DNA from: Candidatus Aminicenantota bacterium
GTDB lineage: Bacteria > Acidobacteriota > Aminicenantia > UBA2199
DNA length: 5,355 nt
Direction of reading: 5' to 3'
NCBI GenBank assembly: GCA_020355945.1
Contig: CP070627.1
Coordinates: 2,129,643 to 2,134,997 of the forward strand
A program made the translations under genes and the position numbers. Positions 1 to 5,350 of this stretch are shown piece after piece. Within the stretch, counting starts at the first letter, position 1. Every line of letters starts with the position of its first letter. Under the pieces are notes generated by a model. The model searched no databases, was not told where the DNA came from, and was given only the letters and a program-made list of their open reading frames with translations.

Positions 1-336
1 AATGATTTGACACAGATGACCTTTGGATTTTCAAGGGATGATGCGGTATTTCTCCCGCATTACCTGGCAAAAGGAATTTTCCCTAAAGACCCTTTCGAGG
101 TATTGGACCAGGAAGGGCTTGGGCAGTTGGTGGAAATAGGAATCCAAAAGGGCAGGGAAACGCGGCCTGATTTAAAGGTAGGAATTTGTGGTGAACATGG
201 TGGTGAACCCCGGTCTGTGGAATTCTGTTTCAAGGCAGGCATGAATTATGTGTCCTGTTCTCCCTATCGAGTGCCCATTGCACGTTTAGCCGGGGCACAA
301 GCGAAGATCAGGCGTGAATCAGTGGACAGTAGCTAG
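1..336 (+). CDS. ppdK: Pyruvate, phosphate dikinase, C-terminal end (5'-partial)
   Basis: This is the last 111 codons of pyruvate, phosphate dikinase, the cytoplasmic enzyme that interconverts pyruvate + ATP + Pi and phosphoenolpyruvate + AMP + PPi through a phosphohistidine swivel. The frame is open from base 1 (N-D-L-T-Q-M-T-F-G), so the gene begins upstream. The visible part is the end of the PEP/pyruvate-binding TIM barrel. It contains [14 protein letters not shown] at its start, the very typical GICGEHGG block with the catalytic Cys codon at 187-189 (equivalent to Cys831 of the Clostridium symbiosum enzyme), then [19 protein letters not shown]. The stop TAG (334-336) lies a few residues after the conserved end, so the C-terminus looks intact. 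It belongs to central carbon metabolism and has no evident link to the genes that follow. A repeat-bearing spacer of 136 bases separates them. The identification is secure from the motif series. Confidence 0.96.
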   Translation, partial: NDLTQMTFGFSRDDAVFLPHYLAKGIFPKDPFEVLDQEGLGQLVEIGIQKGRETRPDLKVGICGEHGGEPRSVEFCFKAGMNYVSCSPYRVPIARLAGAQAKIRRESVDSS

Positions 337-350
337 AAGGTGAGTCGGGT

Positions 351-397
351 GAATGAGACAATATATCCTGTAGAGACGCATTGCATGCGTCTCATTC
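351..397. repeat. Palindromic REP-like hairpin with inverted partial copy of one arm
   Basis: Bases 373-381 (GAGACGCAT) and 385-393 (ATGCGTCTC) are exact reverse complements around a 3-base loop (TGC), giving a perfect 9-bp stem. In addition GAATGAGAC at 351-359 is the exact reverse complement of GTCTCATTC at 389-397. A second 9-bp pairing is therefore possible that shares the right arm and excludes the first. It lies 36 bases after the ppdK stop. No T-run follows directly (ATTCCAATTTT), so it is a poor intrinsic terminator but may still protect the ppdK 3' end. The GAGACGCAT...ATGCGTCTC type resembles dispersed palindromes seen in cyanobacterial and other genomes. Membership of a repeat family here is inference. 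Confidence 0.7.
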
Positions 398-404
398 CAA
401 TTTT

Positions 405-439
405 GCCCCATACGCTGTGCGCCATGCGCCATGCGAAAT
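405..439. repeat. Five degenerate tandem heptamers, consensus GCGCCAT
   Basis: Read in sevens, the bases are GCCCCAT (405-411), ACGCTGT (412-418), GCGCCAT (419-425), GCGCCAT (426-432) and GCGAAAT (433-439): two exact units flanked by three diverged ones. The block is richer in GC than the surrounding DNA and sits just upstream of the ABC ATPase gene. Its presence creates an ATG at 431 that is in frame with that gene. I take that ATG as a by-product of the repeat rather than the true start. The function is unknown, and replication slippage of an intergenic repeat is the simplest origin. Confidence 0.65.
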
Positions 440-472
440 GCTCTCGCCCCCTGGTCGCCGAAGGCAAAGAAA

Positions 473-1384
473 ATGAACGCGCTGGAAATTAAGAATTTGA
501 AAAAATCGTTTCGGTCGAGTTTTTTTATCAGGGTGTATCATATTTTAAAGGGAATCGATATCACCGTAGAAAAAGGTGAGATATACGGGTTCCTGGGTCC
601 CAATGGTGCGGGCAAAACCACTACCATGAAGTGTGTCCTGGGGATCATATTTCCTGATTCCGGTGAAATTTCCATCTTCGGTCAACCGGCGTGGCGAACG
701 GAAAGTCGGCGAAACGTGGGATTCCTGCCGGAGCATCCTTATTTTTACGATTACCTGACAGCGGAGGAGTTACTGGTTTTTACCGGGATGTTGTTTTCCA
801 TTCCCAAAAGGAAGATCCTGGATCGGGCTAAAGAGCTGATTGAGTTGGTGGGATTGAAGGGGAAGGAAGATATTAAATTAAGAAAATATTCAAAAGGAAT
901 GATCCAGCGGGTAGGGTTGGCCCAGGCATTGGTGCACGACCCGGATTTCATTATACTGGACGAACCCTTTTCCGGCCTGGACCCGATTGGAAGAAAAGAA
1001 TTACGGGATATCATTCTTTCATTAAAGAATTCCGGTAAAACCATTTTCTTTTCCTCTCATATTCTCCAGGATATGGAAATGATGGTGGACCGGGTGGGCA
1101 TTATACTGGATGGGGAAATCAAAAAACAGGGAAAACTCCCGGAATTAATTTCTCACAGTGTCAGGTATTATGAAATCGTGTTTACCGGTATTGATGAAAC
1201 CGCATTGGCGAGTCAGCCGGTGAAATTTGTCTTGCAGGATGGGAATTACATTGCAAAATTAGGAACCAACGAAGAGGCCAATCAAATCATTGAATGGATC
1301 GCAGGAAACAAAGGGAAGATCTTATCGGTAACGCCGATCAGGATGACCCTGGAAGATATTTTTCTCAAGGAAATTAACCAATGA
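473..1384 (+). CDS. ABC-2 type exporter, ATP-binding subunit (PilH-like)
   Basis: This is a 303-residue ATPase that would bind ATP on the cytoplasmic face and power the permease encoded next. All nucleotide-binding motifs are present, numbered from the 473 start: Walker A GPNGAGKT 42-49, Walker B with DE at 163-164, D-loop SGLD 167-170 and switch His 196. The Q-loop position reads LPEH (Glu87 instead of Gln) and the signature is YSKGM (139-143) instead of LSGGQ; both variants are common in the COG1131/NatA-like ABC-2 class. After residue about 220 comes the extra C-terminal domain of this class, ending LEDIFLKEI. An upstream ATG at 431 would add 14 residues encoded partly by the heptamer repeat. 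I prefer 473, which has AAGG at 461-464 eight bases upstream and begins at the usual family N-terminus (ALEIKNLKKSF). The gene overlaps the permease by ATGA. Exporter class is very likely. The PilH analogy rests on the neighbouring genes, and the substrate is unknown. Confidence 0.93.
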   Translation: MNALEIKNLKKSFRSSFFIRVYHILKGIDITVEKGEIYGFLGPNGAGKTTTMKCVLGIIFPDSGEISIFGQPAWRTESRRNVGFLPEHPYFYDYLTAEELLVFTGMLFSIPKRKILDRAKELIELVGLKGKEDIKLRKYSKGMIQRVGLAQALVHDPDFIILDEPFSGLDPIGRKELRDIILSLKNSGKTIFFSSHILQDMEMMVDRVGIILDGEIKKQGKLPELISHSVRYYEIVFTGIDETALASQPVKFVLQDGNYIAKLGTNEEANQIIEWIAGNKGKILSVTPIRMTLEDIFLKEINQ

Positions 1385-2151
1385 ATATGAGACTAAGGGC
1401 GATTGCATTGAATACCTTTAAAGAAGCGGTGCGAAATAAAGTCTTTTATTTGTTGGTGGTGTTGGGGGTAACCACGGCGTTAAGTTCCCAGGTCATCAGT
1501 ATGTTGACCATTGGGGATAGGGTAAAGGTTTTGAAGGATGTGGGACTGGCATCCATTGATTTTTTCTGTATCCTGATTGCTGTGTTTACCGGCATCAACC
1601 TGGTATATAAAGAAATAGACAAAAAGACCATTTACAATATCGTCAGCAAACCCATTTCCAGGAGTAGTTTTATATTGGGGAAATTCCTGGGACTGGCCTT
1701 GACTCTCCTGGTGGCATTGGTTTCCATGGCGGCTATTTTTTTTGGATTCCTTTTTATTTCCAGTGGAGCTTTTGATGCCAGAATCCTGGTATATTTTTTC
1801 CTCTTGTACCTGGAGCTCCTGGTTATTATTGGTATTTCATTGGTATTTTCCTCTTTTTCCACCCCGATACTTTCTTCTATCTTTACTATTTCTCTTTATT
1901 TGGTGGGCCAGGTTACCTGGACCTTCAATGAATTTAAGCACAAATTGGTGAGTCCCCTGGAGAAAGCCGTTGCTCACTTTTTTTATTATGTTCTTCCCAA
2001 CCTGGAAAAATTTAATATTAAAAATGCGGTAGTAATGAAAACGGGATTGGACGGTTATTTAATTATCAATGCGGTTATTTACGGTATATGTTATACTTCC
2101 GCACTTTTGATATTGGCGATTCTTATCTTTAATAAAAAGGAATTTCAATAA
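1381..2151 (+). CDS. ABC-2 type exporter, permease subunit (PilI-like)
   Basis: This is a 256-residue integral inner-membrane protein with about six hydrophobic segments, at roughly residues 20-40, 58-76, 100-127, 134-158, 160-176 and 229-250. After the second segment comes a cytoplasmic stretch, EIDKKTIYNIVSKPISR at 78-94, followed by ILGKFLGL. This 'acidic, glycine or lysine, T-I, skPisR, GK' pattern is a hallmark of ABC-2 permeases of the NosY/COG1277 type. Size and layout fit a half-transporter subunit that dimerises and pairs with the ATPase encoded just upstream. The start ATG overlaps the ATPase stop (ATGA, 1381-1384), with AAGGA at 1367-1371 as the ribosome site, so translation is probably coupled. 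A second ATG at 1387 would be two codons later and cannot be excluded. The transported substrate cannot be read from the sequence. Placement before prepilin peptidase recalls M. xanthus pilI. Confidence 0.9.
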   Translation: MNMRLRAIALNTFKEAVRNKVFYLLVVLGVTTALSSQVISMLTIGDRVKVLKDVGLASIDFFCILIAVFTGINLVYKEIDKKTIYNIVSKPISRSSFILGKFLGLALTLLVALVSMAAIFFGFLFISSGAFDARILVYFFLLYLELLVIIGISLVFSSFSTPILSSIFTISLYLVGQVTWTFNEFKHKLVSPLEKAVAHFFYYVLPNLEKFNIKNAVVMKTGLDGYLIINAVIYGICYTSALLILAILIFNKKEFQ

Positions 2152-2170
2152 ATAAGCTTGACAATTAACC

Positions 2171-3010
2171 ATGAGAAGGAAATTATTGGTACTTATTTTT
2201 GTTGTGTTGATGGTGGTGGTGGGGTATGTGCAGTTTAGATATGATTCCCACCGTAATTATTTTGCTGGCCGGGAGGTATTTGTGACCCTTCCTCCCGGTA
2301 AAACTTTAAGAATATTATCTTTTGGTTTTCGGAACCTGGTGGCGGATATGTTGTTTATCTGGTCTATTCAATTCTACTCCACCTACTATTTAACCAACAT
2401 TTATGATTATCTCGAGCATGTTTTTGAAGTGATTACCGATTTAAATCCGCGGTATAAGGAGCCTTATATTGTGGGTTCATGGATCATGGCTTTGGAGGCG
2501 ATGGATGTGAAAATGGCCATGCGGCTCCTGCAAAAAGGGGCCAGGAATATGCCGGATGAATGGATTTTTGATTATGAATGTGGTTTTTATGCGTACAAAA
2601 ATTTAAAAGATTATGCCCTGGCAGAGGAATTTTTTACTAAAGCGGCTTCCAAACCTAACGCCCCACCCTTAATCAAACGAAAACGCGCCCATATGGTGTA
2701 TATGAAAGACAATTTAAATTACGCCTATGAGCTGTGGATGGAAATTTATAAAAAAGCACAAGACTACCTGGAACGAGCCGCTGCCCGCAACCATCTCCAC
2801 CAAATCAAATTTGAAATGGACAAAAAATTTTTAGAGCAGCGCATTGCCCTGTTTAAAAGCATATACAAACGGTATCCTTATAACCTGGAGGAATTAAAAC
2901 GGGCCCGGCTGGTCAGGGGAATTCCCAGGGATTTTGATGGGAATCATTACATCTACCGACCTAAAAAAGGGATAATCACTGCTGAGAAGGTGCTGCGATG
3001 GAAGAAATAG
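2171..3010 (+). CDS. Membrane-anchored TPR-like protein with pseudopilin-like tail (possible PilG counterpart)
   Basis: This 279-residue protein has a basic N-terminus (MRRK) and one hydrophobic segment at 4-20. That fits a signal anchor with the rest outside the cytoplasm, or an uncleaved signal. Residues 46-73 hold a conserved-looking block, with LRILSFGFRNLVADM followed by an aromatic stretch (FIWSIQFYSTYY). It resembles the 'LSLG..eLaADllW...vqYfG' opening I associate with TPR proteins of pilus and lipoprotein-transport neighbourhoods. Residues about 76-200 are helix-turn-helix pairs of TPR character, for example around DYALAEEFFTKAA (148-160). The tail, 239-269, reads like a pseudopilin end: LEELKRARLVRGIPRDFDGN then HYIY. 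The gene follows the permease by 19 bases and overlaps prepilin peptidase by 13. No Shine-Dalgarno is visible before 2171; the spacer is AT-rich. A role as an accessory or scaffold of the ABC exporter or pilus assembly is inference from context. The biochemical function is unknown. Confidence 0.8.
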   Translation: MRRKLLVLIFVVLMVVVGYVQFRYDSHRNYFAGREVFVTLPPGKTLRILSFGFRNLVADMLFIWSIQFYSTYYLTNIYDYLEHVFEVITDLNPRYKEPYIVGSWIMALEAMDVKMAMRLLQKGARNMPDEWIFDYECGFYAYKNLKDYALAEEFFTKAASKPNAPPLIKRKRAHMVYMKDNLNYAYELWMEIYKKAQDYLERAAARNHLHQIKFEMDKKFLEQRIALFKSIYKRYPYNLEELKRARLVRGIPRDFDGNHYIYRPKKGIITAEKVLRWKK

Positions 3011-3762
3011 TCCTGGTTATTTTAGGGCTGATCATCGGGAGTTTTTTAAATGTAGTCATTTACCGGCTGCCGCTGGAAAAGAGTATTATCAAACCCGGGT
3101 CTCACTGCCCCTCCTGTAACACCCCGGTTAAATTTTACGACAACATCCCTGTGATTAGCTATATCCTGCTGAAGGGAAAATGCAGGCATTGTAAAGCAAA
3201 CATATCATTGATCTATCCGTTTGTGGAATCATTTACCGCGTTTAGTTTCTGGCTGGCTTACGTTTATTTTGGCCAGGTACCGCTTTACATGGGTTTCAGT
3301 ATCCTGTTTATATGCCTGCTGCTCTCATTGGCACTGATCGATTTAAAACACATGATCCTGCCGTTGGGAATGAGTGTTGGCGGTGGGGCGGTGTTCCTGG
3401 TCTATTCTTTTTTTAATCCTTTCATCTCCCCGGTCAATGCCTTTCTATCTGCTGCCGGTGCTGCACTGGCATTTGCAGCCATATACTATTTTTATTTGAA
3501 AGTCAGGAAAATCGAAGGACTGGGACAGGGAGATATCTGGATGATGCTGCTGTTGGGTTCGTTCCTGGGACTCAATAAATTGGTTATTGCCATTCTCCTG
3601 GCTTCTCTTTCCGGGGTTATTGTGGGTATGTTTTTCATTATATTCAAGAAAAAAAATTTGAAACTGGCCCTCCCCTTTGGCACCTTTCTCAGCCTGGGCA
3701 GTTACATTTCCCTGTTCTGGGGGAATGATATTTTAAGATTGATTCAATCATTTTATAGATAA
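2998..3762 (+). CDS. pilD: Prepilin peptidase / N-methyltransferase (type IV prepilin leader peptidase)
   Basis: This is a 254-residue polytopic inner-membrane aspartyl protease (A24 family) that cleaves the leader of type IV prepilins and pseudopilins and, in the bifunctional members, N-methylates the new N-terminus. The N-terminal domain has GSFLNVVIYRLP (14-25), which is needed for methyltransferase activity. It also has two CxxC pairs, C37/C40 and C62/C65, forming the zinc-binding cytoplasmic loop, so this is the full bifunctional type. The catalytic aspartates are D115 in LALIDLKHMILP and D179 in GLGQGDIWM. The second motif is normally GxGDxK(L/M), but here the Lys is Trp181. Seven to eight hydrophobic segments match the family, and the length is typical. 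The start overlaps the preceding gene by 13 bp with AGAAGG (2985-2990) seven bases upstream, so translation is coupled. The substrate pilin is not in this window. The name pilD is by function; GspO-like service to type II secretion is equally possible. Confidence 0.95.
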   Translation: MEEIVLVILGLIIGSFLNVVIYRLPLEKSIIKPGSHCPSCNTPVKFYDNIPVISYILLKGKCRHCKANISLIYPFVESFTAFSFWLAYVYFGQVPLYMGFSILFICLLLSLALIDLKHMILPLGMSVGGGAVFLVYSFFNPFISPVNAFLSAAGAALAFAAIYYFYLKVRKIEGLGQGDIWMMLLLGSFLGLNKLVIAILLASLSGVIVGMFFIIFKKKNLKLALPFGTFLSLGSYISLFWGNDILRLIQSFYR

Positions 3763-3773
3763 TTATGATTAGC

Positions 3774-3798
3774 CACAGAGGACACAGAGGACACAGTG
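3774..3798. repeat. 9-bp tandem repeat CACAGAGGA, about 2.8 units
   Basis: CACAGAGGA occurs at 3774-3782 and 3783-3791, followed by the partial unit CACAGTG at 3792-3798. The block is bounded by CCAC (3773-3776) and GTGG (3796-3799), which are complementary. It occupies much of the 62-base gap between the prepilin peptidase and kinase genes. Very similar CACAGAG-type strings are common in spacers of many environmental bacterial genomes, from general recollection. No coding or promoter function is apparent. Confidence 0.75.
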
Positions 3799-3810
3799 GT
3801 TTTTAAAAAC

Positions 3811-3818
3811 AAAAGGAT
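3811..3818 (+). promoter_or_regulatory. Ribosome binding site of the histidine kinase gene
   Basis: AAAAGGAT at 3811-3818, with AGGA (3814-3817) seven bases before the ATG at 3825, supports that start. The resulting N-terminus (MKKTTT, then a hydrophobic helix) has the expected positive-inside layout. I see no convincing promoter in the 62-base gap, so the kinase may be read through from the upstream operon. Confidence 0.6.
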
Positions 3819-3824
3819 ATAAAG

Positions 3825-5126
3825 ATGAAAAAAACAACTACGATTTTATTGTTGGTGCTTCAATTTTTTTTGTTGATTATTTTTCAAAATATCTATTCCG
3901 TGTTCAAAGAATTCGGGGAAGTAGACCTGACAAAGATAAGAGACCCGATGCAGTTGATGAATAATATAAAAAGCATAAAGAGAATGTTCTCTGTACTTTT
4001 TATTGTAACCAGTTTGTTTTTTATCAGTACTGCAATTTACCTGGGGTTCCAATTTAGAAAACCGAAGCAGAAGACAGCGATTAAAGGTATACCTCCCCTC
4101 CATGATTATTTGCTGGAATTAAAAGACAGTGAAACGGAATTGAAGACGATCATAGAGAAACAGCAGGCCCATGTCATTGAAAAAGAAGAATTAAGTAAAA
4201 GCATCATCAACAATATTAATTCTGCGGTTATATTTTTAAATCAGTCAGGGCGAATCGATATTTTTAATGCCGTGGCCCAACAACTATTTTCCCAAAGCTA
4301 TGCCAACGCCAAAAATAATCTCCCGGGTGACGTATTAGCAAAATTCCCTGAGATTGTCCAATTCCTACAAGACAATGAAGACAGGAAAGTCTCTAAAGAA
4401 ATTACCTCAAAGGAACGGGTATTTTTTGTCGATCTGAATCCCATTGAAACCATCGGGCAACTGCTCATTGTTAAGGACATTACCGAAGAAAAGAAACGAG
4501 AGGAAATTGACCGCAGGAACAGTAATTTTATTATGTTGGGAGAAATGACGGCATTTCTAGCCCATGAAATCAGGAACTCTCTAGGGGTTATTTATGGGTA
4601 TACCAGGACCATAAATGCAGGCAAAGACAAGATAGATAAAGTTAACAAAGAGATCAATTTTTTATCTACTATGATGGAGAGTTTTTTAAAATTTTCCAAA
4701 CCCGTTGAGGTGGATAAAAAGGAAGAGGTTGACCTGGTCGAGCTCCTGGAAAAAATCTCCCGTGAAAATGAAATCGCTCTAGAAATGAACCGGGAGACAA
4801 CAACCGTTGAAAGCGATCCGGCTCTTCTTCGCTCGGTTTTTTCCAATCTTTTGATCAATTCCAGGGAAGCGGGCGCGGACCGGGTAGAAGTGGTGGTCAA
4901 AAGAAGAAAAAATAAAGAATTGGAAATCCGTTTAACAGATAACGGCAAAGGCATCGATGCTGATGTAAAGGAAAAGATATGGTATCCTTTTTTTACCACC
5001 AAAAAGAAGGGAACCGGCATGGGACTTGCCATGATTCGCAAGATCATCAACACGTTAAAGGGAGAGATATCTCTAGCGGATACCGGTCCCCGGGGAACTA
5101 CGTTTAAGATTACGTTTTACCGTTAA
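3825..5126 (+). CDS. Membrane sensor histidine kinase with PAS domain (PilS/NtrB-like)
   Basis: This 433-residue two-component kinase would autophosphorylate on His and pass the phosphate to a response regulator. Domains in order are: TM1 about 6-24; a short external loop of about 30 residues; TM2 about 54-76; a charged helical linker about 97-125; and a PAS domain about 126-220 (SAVIFLNQSGRIDIFN near its start, LLIVKDITEE at its end). The HisKA domain follows, with the phospho-acceptor His247 in AFLAHEIRNSLG. The HATPase domain has the N-box NLLINSREA (341-349, Asn345), G1 box DNGKGI (372-377), F-box PFFTTK and G2 box GTGMGL (396-401). Every catalytic motif is intact. The HEIRN H-box and compact ATPase place it near the NtrB/PilS/AtoS group, whose partners are usually sigma-54-activating NtrC-type regulators. 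No regulator is visible here; one could begin at 5351 or lie elsewhere. The very small external loop suggests sensing within the membrane or by the cytoplasmic PAS. Calling it PilS rests on context only. Confidence 0.94.
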   Translation: MKKTTTILLLVLQFFLLIIFQNIYSVFKEFGEVDLTKIRDPMQLMNNIKSIKRMFSVLFIVTSLFFISTAIYLGFQFRKPKQKTAIKGIPPLHDYLLELKDSETELKTIIEKQQAHVIEKEELSKSIINNINSAVIFLNQSGRIDIFNAVAQQLFSQSYANAKNNLPGDVLAKFPEIVQFLQDNEDRKVSKEITSKERVFFVDLNPIETIGQLLIVKDITEEKKREEIDRRNSNFIMLGEMTAFLAHEIRNSLGVIYGYTRTINAGKDKIDKVNKEINFLSTMMESFLKFSKPVEVDKKEEVDLVELLEKISRENEIALEMNRETTTVESDPALLRSVFSNLLINSREAGADRVEVVVKRRKNKELEIRLTDNGKGIDADVKEKIWYPFFTTKKKGTGMGLAMIRKIINTLKGEISLADTGPRGTTFKITFYR

Positions 5127-5148
5127 CAAAAAAACAAAAAAAGGTGCC

Positions 5149-5172
5149 AGGCAAGAAAATAGGCAAGAAAAT
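5149..5172. repeat. 12-bp perfect tandem duplication AGGCAAGAAAAT
   Basis: AGGCAAGAAAAT at 5149-5160 is followed without a gap by an identical copy at 5161-5172. It lies 22 bases after the kinase stop in an A-rich, C-poor spacer. It runs into, and shares its last two bases with, a second tandem duplication of a different unit. No function is apparent. Confidence 0.8.
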
Positions 5173-5190
5173 ACACGAAGATACACGAAG
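5171..5190. repeat. 10-bp perfect tandem duplication ATACACGAAG
   Basis: ATACACGAAG occurs at 5171-5180 and again at 5181-5190. ACACGAAG-type strings are, like the CACAGAGGA units upstream, a type I recognise as recurring in spacers of environmental bacterial genomes. Whether this genome carries many copies cannot be seen from this window. Confidence 0.75.
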
Positions 5191-5209
5191 AAAAAAATAA
5201 AATACCTGA

Positions 5210-5252
5210 CCACATAATTTCCCTTCAAAAATGGAAATAAAACAATATGTGG
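5210..5252. repeat. Imperfect bipartite inverted repeat
   Basis: CCACATA (5210-5216) is the exact reverse complement of TATGTGG (5246-5252). Directly inside it ATTTCC (5217-5222) pairs with GGAAAT (5233-5238) around a 10-base loop, leaving a 7-base bulge (5239-5245) on the right. The 13 paired bases are mostly A/T and no T-run follows, so it is not a typical terminator. It ends 21 bases before the -35 element at 5274, so an operator for the downstream gene is a possibility. Confidence 0.4.
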
Positions 5253-5273
5253 ATAGAAGAAATAACAAAATGA

Positions 5274-5302
5274 TTGAAAAATTTTATTTTTGATTATATA
5301 AT
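5274..5302 (+). promoter_or_regulatory. Near-consensus sigma-70-type promoter
   Basis: TTGAAA (5274-5279, five of six consensus bases) and TATAAT (5297-5302, six of six) are separated by 17 bases, the optimal spacing. A transcript would start near 5309, about 42 bases before the ATG at 5351. The surroundings are AT-rich, so some chance matches are expected. The combination of exact -10, ideal spacing and a strong ribosome site at the right distance makes this convincing. It implies that the next gene has its own start signal, separate from the kinase operon. Confidence 0.72.
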
Positions 5303-5334
5303 TCTATCAAATGGATAAAAAGATGAATCGTTTG

Positions 5335-5344
5335 AAAAGGAGGT
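5335..5344 (+). promoter_or_regulatory. Strong Shine-Dalgarno before the ATG at 5351
   Basis: AAAAGGAGGT at 5335-5344 contains the full AGGAGGT anti-16S match, with six bases (CGCAAA) before ATG. It is clearly the best ribosome site in the window; the other genes have AAGG, AAGGA or AGAAGG, or nothing visible. It decides in favour of the ATG at 5351 over ATGs at 5311 and 5323, which lie in another frame and lack such a site. Confidence 0.75.
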
Positions 5345-5350
5345 CGCAAA

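Noticed and set aside
373..404. Intrinsic terminator of ppdK
   Set aside because: The stem is perfect but is followed by ATTCCAATTTT rather than a run of T, so it is listed as a palindromic repeat only.
431..472. Upstream in-frame ATG extending the ABC ATPase by 14 residues
   Set aside because: It lies in the GCGCCAT heptamer repeat, lacks a ribosome site, and the extra residues do not resemble the usual N-terminus of the family. The ATG at 473 fits better.
1742..1951. Alternative-frame open frame inside the permease gene
   Set aside because: It overlaps the well-supported ABC-2 permease in another frame, and its hydrophobic, Trp/Phe-rich translation is what T-rich membrane-protein DNA yields in other frames.
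2158..2187. Internal promoter with TTGACA at 2158-2163 before the TPR-like gene
   Set aside because: The -35 is exact, but the best bases 17-18 positions downstream (AATTAT, ATTATT) are poor -10 matches and would fall inside the coding region.
4592..5053. 153-residue reverse-strand open frame within the kinase gene
   Set aside because: It is antisense to the conserved HisKA/HATPase region, with low-complexity Ser/Leu/Arg-rich translation, no recognisable family and no ribosome site. It is a shadow of the real gene.
5149..5190. Possible CRISPR or iteron array
   Set aside because: The units are only 10-12 bp, contiguous with no spacers, and present twice each, so this is neither a CRISPR array nor a convincing origin.
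5127..5350. Sigma-54 promoter controlled by the kinase pathway
   Set aside because: I searched for TGGCAC-N5-TTGCA-like pairs. GG/GC dinucleotides in the AGGCAAG repeats do not form a convincing -24/-12 pair.
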